Positions 44,686 through 54,790 of a stretch of 64,000 nucleotides of DNA are shown here, piece by piece. Each line of letters begins with the position of its first letter. Within the stretch, counting starts at the first letter, position 1. The notes under the pieces were generated by a model, which saw only the letters and a program-made list of their open reading frames with translations, ran no database searches and was not told where the DNA came from. The stretch spans positions 473,724,157 to 473,788,156 of the forward strand of contig NC_081412.1 in the NCBI RefSeq assembly GCF_030272615.1, read 5' to 3'. Both the position numbers and the translations under genes were made by a program. The stretch comes from Cryptomeria japonica. Lineage: Eukaryota; Streptophyta; Pinopsida; Cupressales; Cupressaceae.

Positions 44686-44973
44686 TTTGGTAGCTTGACT
44701 GTGATTTTTTTGAATGCATTTTGAGAATGACAGTAAAGTTCATCTCAAATTGCATCAAATGGAGCTCTATCAGTCCCAAATAGTAGGGGCTATTGTGTAC
44801 ACAAAATATTGTGTACAAAATGGAAGCGGCTATTGCGCATGTAAAATAGCACAATGTACATGCAGTATGGACCCACTATTTGTGATTCAAACAACTCCAT
44901 TTTATGCAATTCCAAATTGGTTTTCTGTCATTCTCAATGTGCATTCAGAATAATCACAGTCAGGATACCAAAT
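44686..44973. mobile_element. 288-bp MITE with ~90-bp inverted repeats
   Basis: Left arm TTTGGTAGCTTGACTGTGAT (44,686) through ~44,780 is the diverged complement of the right arm (~44,879-44,973), which ends in CACAGTCAGGATACCAAA. The centre holds GAAGCGGCTATTGCGCATGT, another relative of the TIR group. No coding capacity. A clear target duplication was not found. Confidence 0.8.
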
Positions 44974-45239
44974 AATAACTCCATTGTAAAGTTTTCAAAT
45001 TTTTCTAAATGTCAATAGCATAATACCTGTCAAATATTCAGATTCAAAACACAACCACTTACTATTCTTACATGACCTACTAATGATAAGGAATTTGGGA
45101 ATGTTGCCATAGACTAAAAATTATAAATAATAAATTTATAGTTCCGTTGTCCAAAAAATCAAGCCAACATCAATGGTGTGATTGGGAAATTCAATTTCAA
45201 TCTAATAATGAGAATAATTTTTAGTTTTCCAAATGGGTT

Positions 45240-45960
45240 GCAAATAACATAGGTTTCTACCATAGGTGCAAATACATTTGCTCACTGAGATAATCCACTT
45301 TGTGAAACACAAGTAGACACATCTCCTACTCCAAATGATCATAATATTAGAGTAGCACAATGGTAGAGCTATGGCCACTGGAATCTACTGAGGATTTCAA
45401 CAAAAGCAAGTGCCAGTTTGGAGTAAAACACATAGGGTTTGAAGCGGTTTCAACAGTCAAAAGGAAAGAGCACTTTTTGCATGTGCACTTTTAGAATAAC
45501 CGTAGGGGTTTGGAATTATTGCAACAGTCAATAATGTAATTGGGATGTGCCATTTTGGCAAAAAAAACACTAGATTTGGAGTGCTCCTTCGGTGAATCAC
45601 AGAAAAGACATTTTTTCAACACTATACATAAGATAAACATTTGTTTTTGCAATCTCCTGAAGTGCCATTGCAAATAACCTACTTTTCTACCATGGGTTCA
45701 TATAGATCGACGCAGTGAGATAATCCACTTCCTGAAATGGAAGTGGAGACATCTCTTGCTTGAAATAGTGATAATATCAGATTAGTGCAATGGAACAACA
45801 TTTGGATGTAGAATACACTATGGATATCAACACTGGCTCGTACCATTTAGGGAAAAAGAAAAGAAAAAAGTGTATGGAAAAGTCATAACAACAAAATGAT
45901 GAAATAGGCATTTTTCACACACACCATTTTAGAAAAAAAAACACTTGAAATTAAATGGCG
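45240..45960. repeat. Direct repeats, ~430-bp period, first block
   Basis: The segment GCAAATAAC..TTTCTACCAT..TTCA..TAGAT..CAGTGAGATAATCCACTT, then GGAGACATCTC and GATAATAT..GATTAG, starts at ~45,240 and again at ~45,671. A third copy lies at ~46,885. The block at 45,390-45,670 is repeated at ~46,605-46,885 with the landmark AATTGGGATGTGCCATTTTG. Confidence 0.78.
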
Positions 45961-46274
45961 AAATGGTTCTTAAAACAAAACAAAACAAAACAAAAAAAAT
46001 ATCAAAAAAGAAGTTGTAGAGCCATAACAATTAGTAGAGTTGGGTATGATTTATAAACTTTGGACACAAATATGGAAAGTCAAAAATCATTTGTTAAAGA
46101 CGAGTAAGATATGGTTGTTCATAAAAGACATCCGCATGCCTTAATGATAGATACATAGTTAATTAAAGCAGTTATTCTCCATATAAAATAGCATGTCATA
46201 CTAGAGAATGGACAACCAACATACATATGTGGAGTTGTATGGGCCCAACATGGAGCACTGCATTGAGAATGACA

Positions 46275-46600
46275 AAAAACAATTGCAAACTTACATAAAC
46301 CTAGCCAAGCCTATGCATTTATAAACAAAAATGATTAAACAATAATTTGCAGTATTACCATGCTTTTCTGCAAACTGTGAAAGGTTACGAAATTCTCATA
46401 TGCCTTAAGACTGCAAAAATTTGAAAAGAATCTCCAACTACCTAGAGAGAAATTTGCCAACTTCGACTGTCTAAAGACTCTCCAGCCACAAACAACTCCA
46501 AGCTAAAAGCTTCATTCTGAAAGTAATCCCTAACCGGCTGGAATACGTGCAAACCAACTCTTTTCCTTGTGGCTTTTCGTTAGCCCATTCATGGATTCCA
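46275..46600. repeat. 320-bp direct repeat (partner at 48,585-48,905)
   Basis: Shared landmarks: CTTACATAAACCTAGCCAAG, AATAATTTGCAGTATTA, GAAAAGAATCTCCAAC, AAAGACTCTCC, CTAAAAGCTTCATTCTG and CTTCGTTAGCCCATTCA. The two copies lie ~2.3 kb apart in the same orientation. Confidence 0.85.
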
Positions 46601-46604
46601 GATA

Positions 46605-47170
46605 CCACTAGGGATTTCAACGCAAGCAAGTTTCAGTTTGGAGAAAAAAACAACGATTTTGTAGAGGTTTCAATAGTCAAAACAAAATAGGGCAATTCCA
46701 AGTGCAATTTTGGAATAACCGCGGGGGTTTGGAACAGTGGCAACAATAAAAAATGTAATTGGGATGTGCCATTTTGGCAAAAAGCACTAGATTTGGAGCG
46801 CTCCTCTGGTGAAGCACAAAAGAGGCATTTTTTTAACCCTGTACATAAGATAAACATTACTTTTTGCAACTGCTTGAAGTACCATTGCAAATAACCTATT
46901 TTTCTTCCATAGGTGCAAATAGATCAGCCCAGTGAGATAATACACCTTCTGAAATGGAGGTGGAGACATCTCCTTCTTGAAATACTGATAATATCAGAGT
47001 AGTGCAATAGAATAGCAATGGCGTGTAGAATACACTAGATTTCAACGCTGGCTAGTGCCATTTAGAAAAAAAAAAAAAAGGGTTTGGAGAAGTCGTAACA
47101 ACAAAATAACATATAGACATTTTTCACACACACCATTTTCGAAAAAGGACTTCAAATTAAATGGTGAAAT
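46605..47170. repeat. Direct repeats, second block (partner of 45.39-45.96 kb)
   Basis: Follows the order of 45,390-45,960: CAGTTTGGAG, AATAACCG..GGGGTTTGGAA, AATTGGGATGTGCCATTTTG, ACATAAGATAAACATT, CAGTGAGATAAT, GGTGGAGACATCTC, CATTTTTCACACACACCATT. Confidence 0.8.
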
Positions 47171-47292
47171 GGTTCTTAAAACCAAAAAAAACCCCAAAAA
47201 AAAACATCAAGACAGAAGTTGTAGAGATATAGCAATTAATAGAGATGGGTATGATTTAGAAACTTTACACATAAATATGGAATGCCAACAAT

Positions 47293-47418
47293 TGTTGGTT
47301 GTAAGTCTTGCTGATGTCATTTGCCAACAAGCATATGTTGCTCGTCTTCAACAGTCATTGGTTGAAGACGAGAAACATATGCTTGTTGGCATACAACATC
47401 AACAAGACTTAACAACAG
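47293..47418. ncRNA. Long hairpin, candidate small-RNA precursor or foldback
   Basis: The left arm (47,293-47,352) and right arm (47,361-47,418) form a stem. The inner 50 bp pair with five mismatches; the outermost ~8 are poor. The loop is eight bases (AGTCATTG). The best paired block is GCCAACAAGCATATGTT. Stem length, tight pairing and small loop resemble young plant miRNA or siRNA foldbacks, but a short MITE would look the same. An open frame runs through it, probably by chance. Confidence 0.4.
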
Positions 47419-47934
47419 ATACGCAATTAATGGAATACATTGCATCATTAGAGAAATTCAAAATACTTCTAAGATTGATGTGGCAACCAAGAATATTAAA
47501 AAACGTCACCTATTTCAAATCTGATAGTAGATTTTACAAAATTTTTGTCAAAGAAACTTATCTTAGGATCAAAGTTTGCATATCTAATTTTGAGCAAACA
47601 CGTAGAGGGTTTGGTGCATTGGAAGTTTGATGTGGTAGCAATGAAAGGGTTCTTTCCGACTGCATGCAAAATGAACATTGGATTGCAGTGTAGATCGCAA
47701 AGATTTCTTCTGGTAAAGACAGTGAGTAAAAAACCCTAACATATTTATCTTCTAGCTTTTGTTGTAGAGGCAAATTTTAAAGATACTTCTATCAAAAAAT
47801 GATGTGGCAACAACATGTATTTAAAAACAACATCTTTTTCAAACTGAAAATCTTTCGTGTTGTCCACAATGCCCTTCCATCGAGATAAATAGACAAAATC
47901 AACTCTGTTTTTCACATGATCAGACCACATGTGT

Positions 47935-48460
47935 GAAAAACACTCGTGTTCTTTAACATTCCTAGTTGTGTGTGGAAAACCATAGTTTTATTTATTGTGT
48001 TTTAATTTTACCTTGTGTATCATTCCATGCTTTTTAATGTTCCCAGTCCCTACAGGTGATCAAAAAATGCGTATACATGAAACAGACATACAGACTAAGC
48101 AAAATTTGAAATTTCCAAAATTTTTACTCCACTCTCAAAAAACTTTTGTCTACTTTAGCATACCTAGTCCTGTCGGGTAGTCCAAATCAATGAAAGAAAG
48201 ACATGCAGAAAGAGAAAACCCTAGACCCGCAAGAAATTTATTATAGAAACACTCACAATTGTTTTACAACCCACACCAAATACAAAAAACTTTCGTATTC
48301 CTAAGCAATCCCAGTCCCGACAGGTGGCCAAAATGCACACAAAAATGAGACACACAATAAGCAAACCCTAGATCATATATAAAAAATTATTACGACACTA
48401 GGGTTTCCTTAAATGCGTTGACGAACATTCCTCTTCCACCCACAGTCCCTACCAGCATGA
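47935..48460. repeat. Degenerate tandem repeats, 120-150 bp spacing
   Basis: The landmark CCCAGTCCCTACAGGTG or close variants recurs at ~48,041, 48,162, 48,310 and 48,440. It is preceded each time by an AAAACTTTCGTAT..TT.AGCAT-like or related block. The first copy overlaps the dispersed fragment also found at 8.5 and 10.1 kb. Confidence 0.6.
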
Positions 48461-48584
48461 CAAATCGGCAAACAAATATTGGTAAATAAACCTACCTGTA
48501 TGGTTCGAGCTCCCTTGAAAACAATGACTACGCTTCCAAAACGTCTTCCCCACCTTTGCTTCCCTACACTGCGAACAACAAAAA

Positions 48585-48905
48585 TCAATCGTAAACTTAC
48601 ATAAACCTAGCCAAGCCTATGCATTTACAAAAAAAAAAATTAAACAATAATTTGCAGTATTATCGTGCTTTTCTGTAGATTGCGAAAGATTATGCAATTC
48701 TCATATGCCTAAAGACTGCAAAAATTCGAAAAGAATCTCCAACAGCCTGGGGAGAAATTTACCAGCTCCGACTTTCTAAAGACTCTCCGGCAACAAACAA
48801 CTCGGATCTAAAAGCTTCATTCTGCTTTGTAATCGCTGACCAAGTGGAATACATGCAAACCGCCTCTTTTTGGTCGTGGCTCTTCGTTAGCCCATTCACG
48901 GATTT
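48585..48905. repeat. 320-bp direct repeat, copy 2
   Basis: Partner of 46,275-46,600. Orientation is the same and the divergence moderate. Confidence 0.85.
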
Positions 48906-49300
48906 TAATGCTATTTCCAACAAAAAATCAAAATCATTTTCCATCGTCCTCTAATGACCCTGCCAAAAACTTGCGTACCAACGATCGCCATGCCATTCAC
49001 CGTCGCTAGTATCCCTCCCATGACTTTCTCCGAAGACCCCATGTGACTCTTCTCTGTGGACCCCTATGCCATGCCATATAATCTCCCGCATGCCATTTTA
49101 TGTGGAGAATAGCCGATACCAATGAAAATAGAGAGGACATTCATACTGGGAAGCGAGATCAAATATATTTAAATAAATGGGACAATAAATATAATTTAAG
49201 CTTAATACTATGTGTCAATATTCCCGTATATGCTAGCTCTATATTCACCATAGAACGGTGGAGTTCCTTGTGAGGCGAATCTATTAAAAGGATCGTGGCC

Positions 49301-49465
49301 ATTTTTCTTCACCGGATCATTGCGAAAACCATAAAATCTTAAAACTATATCAGTACCGAATATGATAAGACATTTATTCATAATTTTCTTTTGCCGGATC
49401 ATTGCCAAAAGCAAAAAATCTTAAAACAATATCAGTACCAAATATGATAAGACATTTATTCATAA
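49301..49465. repeat. 82-bp tandem duplication upstream of the peptide gene
   Basis: CCGGATCATTGC.AAA.C at 49,312 recurs at 49,394. The unit, including ATCTTAAAAC.ATATCAGTAC and AATATGATAAGACATTTATT, is duplicated head to tail with few differences. It ends ~95 bp before the TATA box, so it may modulate the promoter. Confidence 0.88.
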
Positions 49466-49558
49466 AAATGTACGTTGTGACTAGTCTTTTAAATTACTAT
49501 TATCTCGATTAAATCTCCGAAGAAGAGAGGCCTTCCGATTCCACCCTAATTCGCACTC

Positions 49559-49565
49559 TATAAAT
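49559..49565 (+). promoter_or_regulatory. TATA box of the cysteine-rich peptide gene
   Basis: TATAAAT lies 55-61 bases before the ATG. With a usual ~30-base spacing the transcript would start near 49,590-49,597, leaving a ~25-base leader. Confidence 0.7.
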
Positions 49566-49619
49566 TGGATGTCCTCTCCCTGCTTACCTACAACATTTTT
49601 GTTCAAAAGATAGAAGAAA

Positions 49620-49829
49620 ATGGCGAAGAAATTGCTCTGCGTGGTGTTACTGATAGCGTTGGCTGTGGCTATGGGCATGTCTGAAGCAAAGCCTATTACT
49701 GAGTGCGATCTTCAGCACTGCAGTAGCGATGGTGACTGTAGCAACTACGACGAACCTGGTGAGGACTCTAGTTGTTGCGAAATTGGAAAATGTGGTACTG
49801 GAGTTGGATATTGCTGCTATTATGGTTGA
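49620..49829 (+). CDS. Secreted 8-cysteine peptide (knottin/hevein-like spacing), acidic
   Basis: A 69-residue, intron-less, uninterrupted frame. Residues 1-23 form a clear signal peptide: M-A-K-K, a hydrophobic core (L-L-C-V-V-L-L-I-A-L-A-V-A-M), then S-E-A as a likely cleavage site. The ~46-residue mature part has eight Cys at 29, 34, 40, 52, 53, 58, 65 and 66 (C-x4-C-x5-C-x11-CC-x4-C-x6-CC), predicting four disulfides. The CC-x4-C-x6-C core resembles hevein and knottin scaffolds, but the chitin-binding aromatic set is not complete. By eye the mature peptide has ~9 acidic and 2 basic residues, unlike cationic antimicrobial peptides. Chosen start: first ATG after a good TATA box. A role in defence or signalling is likely for such peptides but not shown here. 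Confidence 0.85.
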   Translation: MAKKLLCVVLLIALAVAMGMSEAKPITECDLQHCSSDGDCSNYDEPGEDSSCCEIGKCGTGVGYCCYYG

Positions 49830-49895
49830 CTATAATCCGCCATAGAGGCCTTTCATTTAGTCATGTCTTGCATCTCTCATCTCATGTTGAGCCTA

Positions 49896-49921
49896 CTAGA
49901 GAGAAACGCTTATTTCTCTAG
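49896..49921 (+). other. Short hairpin in the 3' UTR
   Basis: CTAGAGAGAAA pairs with TTTCTCTAG across CGCTTA(T), with a two-base bulge. Its effect is unknown. It lies between the stop codon and the AATAAA signal of the peptide gene. Confidence 0.5.
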
Positions 49922-49934
49922 CAGACTTTTCTCG

Positions 49935-49940
49935 AATAAA
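49935..49940 (+). promoter_or_regulatory. Polyadenylation signal of the peptide gene
   Basis: AATAAA 106 bases after the stop, followed by AATACATAAATCTTG; position and context are typical of plants. Confidence 0.6.
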
Positions 49941-49949
49941 TAATACATA

Positions 49950-50880
49950 AATCTTGTTTTCAAAATGTTATTTTTATACAATTATGTTATATATAATAAT
50001 CATGAAATTTATATATTTATTATTTTATTATTTAATTTTATATTTAATATAGAATAGAGTTTGCAAAGTATATATCGAAGATAAATATTCTAATTTTATA
50101 TAAGATTAGGTACTTCATTTTAAAATATCTAGTGATCAATTTTCTTCTTTTTCATATTCACACATCTTTATATATCTACATAATCTATTTGTTTATTGTT
50201 CACATGCTTTCACTTGTTCTCATACACATACTATATTTTATGATTTAACCCATTTTTTATTATGGGATTAGTTTGTAGTCGTTAGTCATCCTTTCATTCT
50301 TAGACTCATCCCACCTAAATATACATATTTAGCTCAAGATTGGACCAACTTCCCACCTTTAATATTCCAACCTTGACTATGTACAAGCTAGCATGATAGA
50401 TGCTAGGTGCTTCTATTTAAAGATATTTGATGCATTGATTCGAGAGATCTAATATTCAAGTACATAATTTTAGGCTACTTGCCTTATATACATATTCAAG
50501 TACATAAGTAAAAAAGCATTCACATTTGTACGTCTAAATTGGCTCTCTAATATAACTATAGTTTGGCAAAACTGATCTACAATAATTTGCATGAATAAAC
50601 ATTATTAATTTTTATATTATTCAAATTATATAGCTTGATCTAAGTTATAGTTCCTATTGATCTAATGGAGATTCTACAAAATATTTTTAAATACATTTTT
50701 AATTTAACAAATATTCAACAAAAATACCGGGATTAGGAAAGAGTGACTAAATAAATTTCATAGTAGAAAGTAACAAAATACATAGAGGAATTTTGTCAAT
50801 GCAAGATAAGACTATGCTCAAGAATTAGTCCTAAAAAAATAGACTTCTCTCTACACAAAGCTTATAGAAACTGGTAATTT
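49950..50880. other. AT-rich spacer, no gene seen
   Basis: Stop-rich everywhere. It ends at a short T-rich run (~50,877) that may be the minus-strand tail of LINE 2. Confidence 0.5.
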
Positions 50881-51059
50881 TTTTAATGAATAGTAGTCAT
50901 TTTCATTAATAAAGATAAAGTACAATATTCACAAGAAAGGTAGGGGGATACAATATCACCCCTCAGGAGTCAAACCAATAGTGCCTGGATAACCAAAAAA
51001 CACAATAACTTGGGCTAATCCTAGAGAGAACAAAACATGAAACAACAACTTAAGTGCCT

Positions 51060-52660
51060 AAAGTAGTGGCTGAATGAGGTAGATCCCTGTCATCCTTAGG
51101 ACCCCATACAAAAGTAGGGTCAGGGTTATCATCTAGAAGGGAACCACACTTCTTTGGTAGAAACCTCCTCTTTTTCCTTGTCCATATTCGCTTGAGAGGA
51201 AAAGATTGCTAAAGAAAAATGCAGAAAGCCTTTAGAAGAACTAGGCTATCTATTATTACCACCAAAAGAAAGAAAACCATTGCAACACTAGAATCCAACC
51301 ACTCACTAGCACCACCATCGACCAGGTCTGCATCCCCCAGCCTCACGTAGAGGTAAACCCTGACATGACAAAGAGGTATAGAACCACCTATTGAAATAAT
51401 TGCCACCACCAAATTGACAACATGGAGCTTGAGACTGTAGGGTTTGAGAATGATAAGAAAAAAAGCTCTACATCCACATCGATAGCCATAGAGCAGAGAC
51501 TGATCACAGAAGGGTAAGGAACTAGAAGAGGTATCAACATAAGTTTCTTGAAGCACTCTAACAATTGTACCAAGGAAATTTCCCTAATGAATTAGAAGGA
51601 TCTAAAGGTGGGCCACCTACAACACAACCTTGTTGGCCTGCATTTGAATTTGTAGCATACCATTATTACATATACAAGTTTTAGTAAAAAGAAAGACATA
51701 AATACCAATAGAGCTAAGAGAAAACAAAACAACATTTCTTTCTTTCCAAATTGTGAAGAGGATTTCCACATTGAAAGCATTACCAAATTTAGACAAATTT
51801 GAAAGAGATGTTAGGTGAATCCCGCCAAAAGGGACATATGCCAAGAAAAAGGCTATGGTCAAAAAGGTAGAATACTAAAAAATAACATGAATCCAATTCT
51901 ACAAATTCAGAGCATGGTGGAAACTGTAAATGAAAGTTTTAGGTTGACCATAGAAACTGTAACAAAAATCTTGAATACCCATATGCCTTAGACAAGAACC
52001 TAGAGGCAAGCCTTAGAAAAGAATACAACAAGCAAAATGAGCAAGTTTTCTTTGAAAGATAACAGACCAAATATTGTGGAATCTGCAAATCCGAACCATC
52101 TGGGAGGATTGTAGATGCTATAAAAAATTTAAAGCTGGCAACATAGGTAGATGTGGAGGGAGCCAACGATATCCTGTTTGGGGTTTGTAATTGCAAAAGA
52201 TGGTATTGGAAAACAAATGCCAATCTTTCTACCAAGGTTTTATAGAATAAATACTCAGCTTATGTAGCATATTAAGAGGTAGAATAGATATGTGAGAGTC
52301 AAATGCCTATTGGTCTGGTTGGCCAAGCTGTAATTGGGTTTGCATATCTTCTTGTGAGTGAAGACGCATAGTAGTTCTAGAAAAGAAATCCCAAGGAGTA
52401 TGAATGTTGTGCTTAAGAAAGTGTATCTAGCATGAACTCCAGGCACCTAGGCTAGGGGAGCCCCTAAATTTGAATGAGTGAAGACCACCAAATGTTATGC
52501 TAGTCGAATGAGAGAACATCTCTAAAACCATATCCATCTTACCAAATCCAAGGTTTGATAACTTCCCAAGCATGCAAATTATTTTGGCCATAAATGTGCA
52601 TGTTATTAGAACATTATCCTTCATAGTGAGAAGGGTTTGAAGGACAATTCCCTTCTAAGA
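51060..52660 (-). pseudogene. LINE 2 C-terminal (zf-RVT/RNase H side) remnant
   Basis: Many short minus frames (for example 52,624-52,427, 52,235-51,939, 51,862-51,617, 51,556-51,209). They include an E-I-L-F-T-I-W-K-E-R-N-V-V-L-F segment at ~51,740, the counterpart of the I-W-K-E-R-N-N-R motif in LINE 1's zf-RVT domain. Heavily frameshifted; RNase H is not clearly readable. Confidence 0.5.
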
Positions 52661-53111
52661 AGGTCTACTAATAGGGAACCCTAAAGAAATGCAATGCTGG
52701 AGAAGGATTTTATAGGCTTCATGACTAGAGATGGACTATATGAACCATCTGATACATAATTCAAGACCTTTCTTCTGAAAACAATAAGAAAAAGTCCATG
52801 GAACTCTTGCGAGAAGCAACAAAACTCATAGGACACTTTGTGAAACCATGGTGATTAGCTGAAGAAACCCATAATAAATCCCTAAGAATCTAAGCAATAT
52901 TCCTATAGGAAGATTTGGAGGGAGCCCAACAAGAATAGCTGTAAACATGAGTGGCTACAAAAATCTTTGAGAAAATCTAAACTTCAAAGCTAAAGAAAAT
53001 AGTTTGGTGATCCATTAAGCTAGCTTCTTCTCTATTCTAGTGAGGATCACATTCTAGAGATCCACAAAATATCCCTAGAAGGAAAAAGGAATTCCCAAAA
53101 ATCAAAAGATT

Positions 53112-54790
53112 TCACCATGACCTATACACTTGCATCCATACTAGAGCATCCACTATGTGGCTAGAAGGAAAGATTGCCAATAACACTAAGTTTTGTGCCA
53201 TTGAATTGCCAACCCACAAGATAAACACAAGTGTCAAGGCATTGGAGAGCCTCTTGAAAATTATATTCATATTCAATGAGAGAGAGAAAAGAATCATCCA
53301 CAAAGTGGCCATTGAAAAGATAGGAAGGTGACTTAGGTAGATAAATGCTCATAACCCACCCAATGAAAATGGCATTGGCAAGAAAATACCCAAATCCCTT
53401 AGCAGCTAGCACATACAAGGAAGGAGCAAGAGAGAAAATCTGGAAAATAGATCTAAATAACCCAAAAGTTGAGAAATGGCGACCATTAATGACGATGCAA
53501 GTAGAAGAATCCCCAAAAATAATCTCCATAAGATGGATAAACCGAGGCCCAAAACCAATATCTCCCAACATGGAGAGAATGAAATGCCATTCAATCCGAT
53601 CACAAGATTTAGAAAAGTTGATCTTAACAAATATGGCATTCTTCTTAGACTAACAAGCCCACTCTATTCCTTCCTTTATAATAATGATATTGTCTAAAAT
53701 GAAACTAGATCTGATAAAGCCAATCTACTCAAGGTGAACAATCTATGAGAGGATGATGAATTTTCAATGCTAGGGCCTTACATTGAGTAGGGTAATAGGC
53801 TTCCATTTACAAAAGTGTTCAAGGTCCTAGCTTTAGGTATGAACATAATGTTTTCTTTCACTAATTAACCAGCCAATGGTTGAGAATGAAATCTTTCCAA
53901 AAAGACCTTATGCAAATCAGGTCCCACACAAGGCCAAAGAGCTTTGTAAAATTCACAAGGAAAGCCATCACACCAAGCAGCCTTGTCATCAACCATGGAG
54001 AAAGAAGATTCCTTAAAGTCCTTAATGGTTATTAATCTATCATATAAAACCTTTTGGGCTTCAAAAAGACAAAAGGGGACAACATTGAGGCATTTCTATA
54101 GAGCCCTATCTCACTTAGGTGAGGCATCTTAAGTAGTGAACACCTTCTTATAGTGGAAAAAAAATGCCTAAAGAATGTTTGATAGCTCATAAAGTACTGT
54201 TTGTCCTTTCTTAATTTTCTTGATGTCAAGTAAGGAGTGACATGCATGAAGACCAAAGAAAAATTACTTGGAAGCATGATCTCCAACCTTAACTCATTGA
54301 AACCAAGACTTAATTTGGGCTCCTCGAGCAACAAGGCTATCAACAATTTGTTTCTAATGGAAAAGATGCATAACCCTATCTTGTAGGTTGGGAGAGAAAG
54401 GGTTGGTTACAAGAGCCTCTATGTCATGGAAAAGATCTAGGGTGGTAGCCTCAGATGACTATCAATGATACATGGCCAACTGTTTGCCATAAATCTAGAG
54501 AAAATGAGTCGTTCTCTAAATAGCATCACTCCACAAAGCAATCCACCTAGCTTGCTGAGTAGGTATACTCTCTAAATTTTAAACCCACTAAATGTAGGCC
54601 ATTGTGGGTTGGTGACTCAGTAGATAATTATTTTAAAAAAATTGATTTTTGGATGGTCACACACAACCCACTTGCCATTGAATGTTGAACTTGATGGGAT
54701 AGTGGTCTGATAGGGTAACCTCTAGGGGAGGTAAAATTGGGAGATCAGGATAGTCCCCAAAAGAGAATAAAGATTGTTTCATTATCATAG
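53112..54790 (-). pseudogene. LINE 2 endonuclease end and reverse transcriptase
   Basis: From high to low coordinates: endonuclease S-D-H-Y-P-I (~54,690); V-G-D-H-A-S-K (~54,270); D-G-F-P-C-E-F-Y-K-A-L-W (~53,965), the RT opening; I-M-F-I-P-K-A (~53,850); V-K-I-N-F-S-K-S-C-D-R-I-E-W-H-F (~53,620), where the first catalytic Asp position is altered; and the second catalytic box F-V-D-D (~53,293-53,304) followed by V-G-W-Q-F-N-G-T-K-L-S. The longest open piece is 136 codons (53,571-53,161). The whole is inactive. Confidence 0.78.

Larger units (their letters stand above)
46168..49114. mobile_element. ~2.9-kb region bounded by inverted TIR motifs
   Basis: GCAGTTATTCTCCATATAAA at 46,168 and its inverse TTTTATGTGGAGAATAGCCG near 49,114 face each other, as in a large non-autonomous TIR element. 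Inside are the direct-repeat block (46,605-47,170), a hairpin, short tandem repeats and a duplicated 320-bp segment, but no transposase. The subterminal sequences of the two ends differ, so the two ends may instead be remnants of separate insertions. Confidence 0.45.
50880..54790 (-). mobile_element. LINE 2: decayed non-LTR retrotransposon, 5' truncated
   Basis: A second LINE, more diverged than LINE 1 and with different protein sequence. Minus-strand order: endonuclease end, linker, RT, thumb/zf-RVT region, then a non-coding tail reaching a weak poly(T) on plus at ~50,877. No target duplication was found. The 5' half of the endonuclease is missing at ~54,800, and a possible ORF1/leader piece lies at 55,570-55,870 beyond an AT-rich insertion. 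Confidence 0.75.

Noticed and set aside
47055-47630. 191-codon open frame (+)
   Set aside because: It runs straight through the near-perfect inverted repeat and through dispersed repeat blocks, has poly-Lys runs from A-rich DNA, no family features and no promoter. More likely chance.
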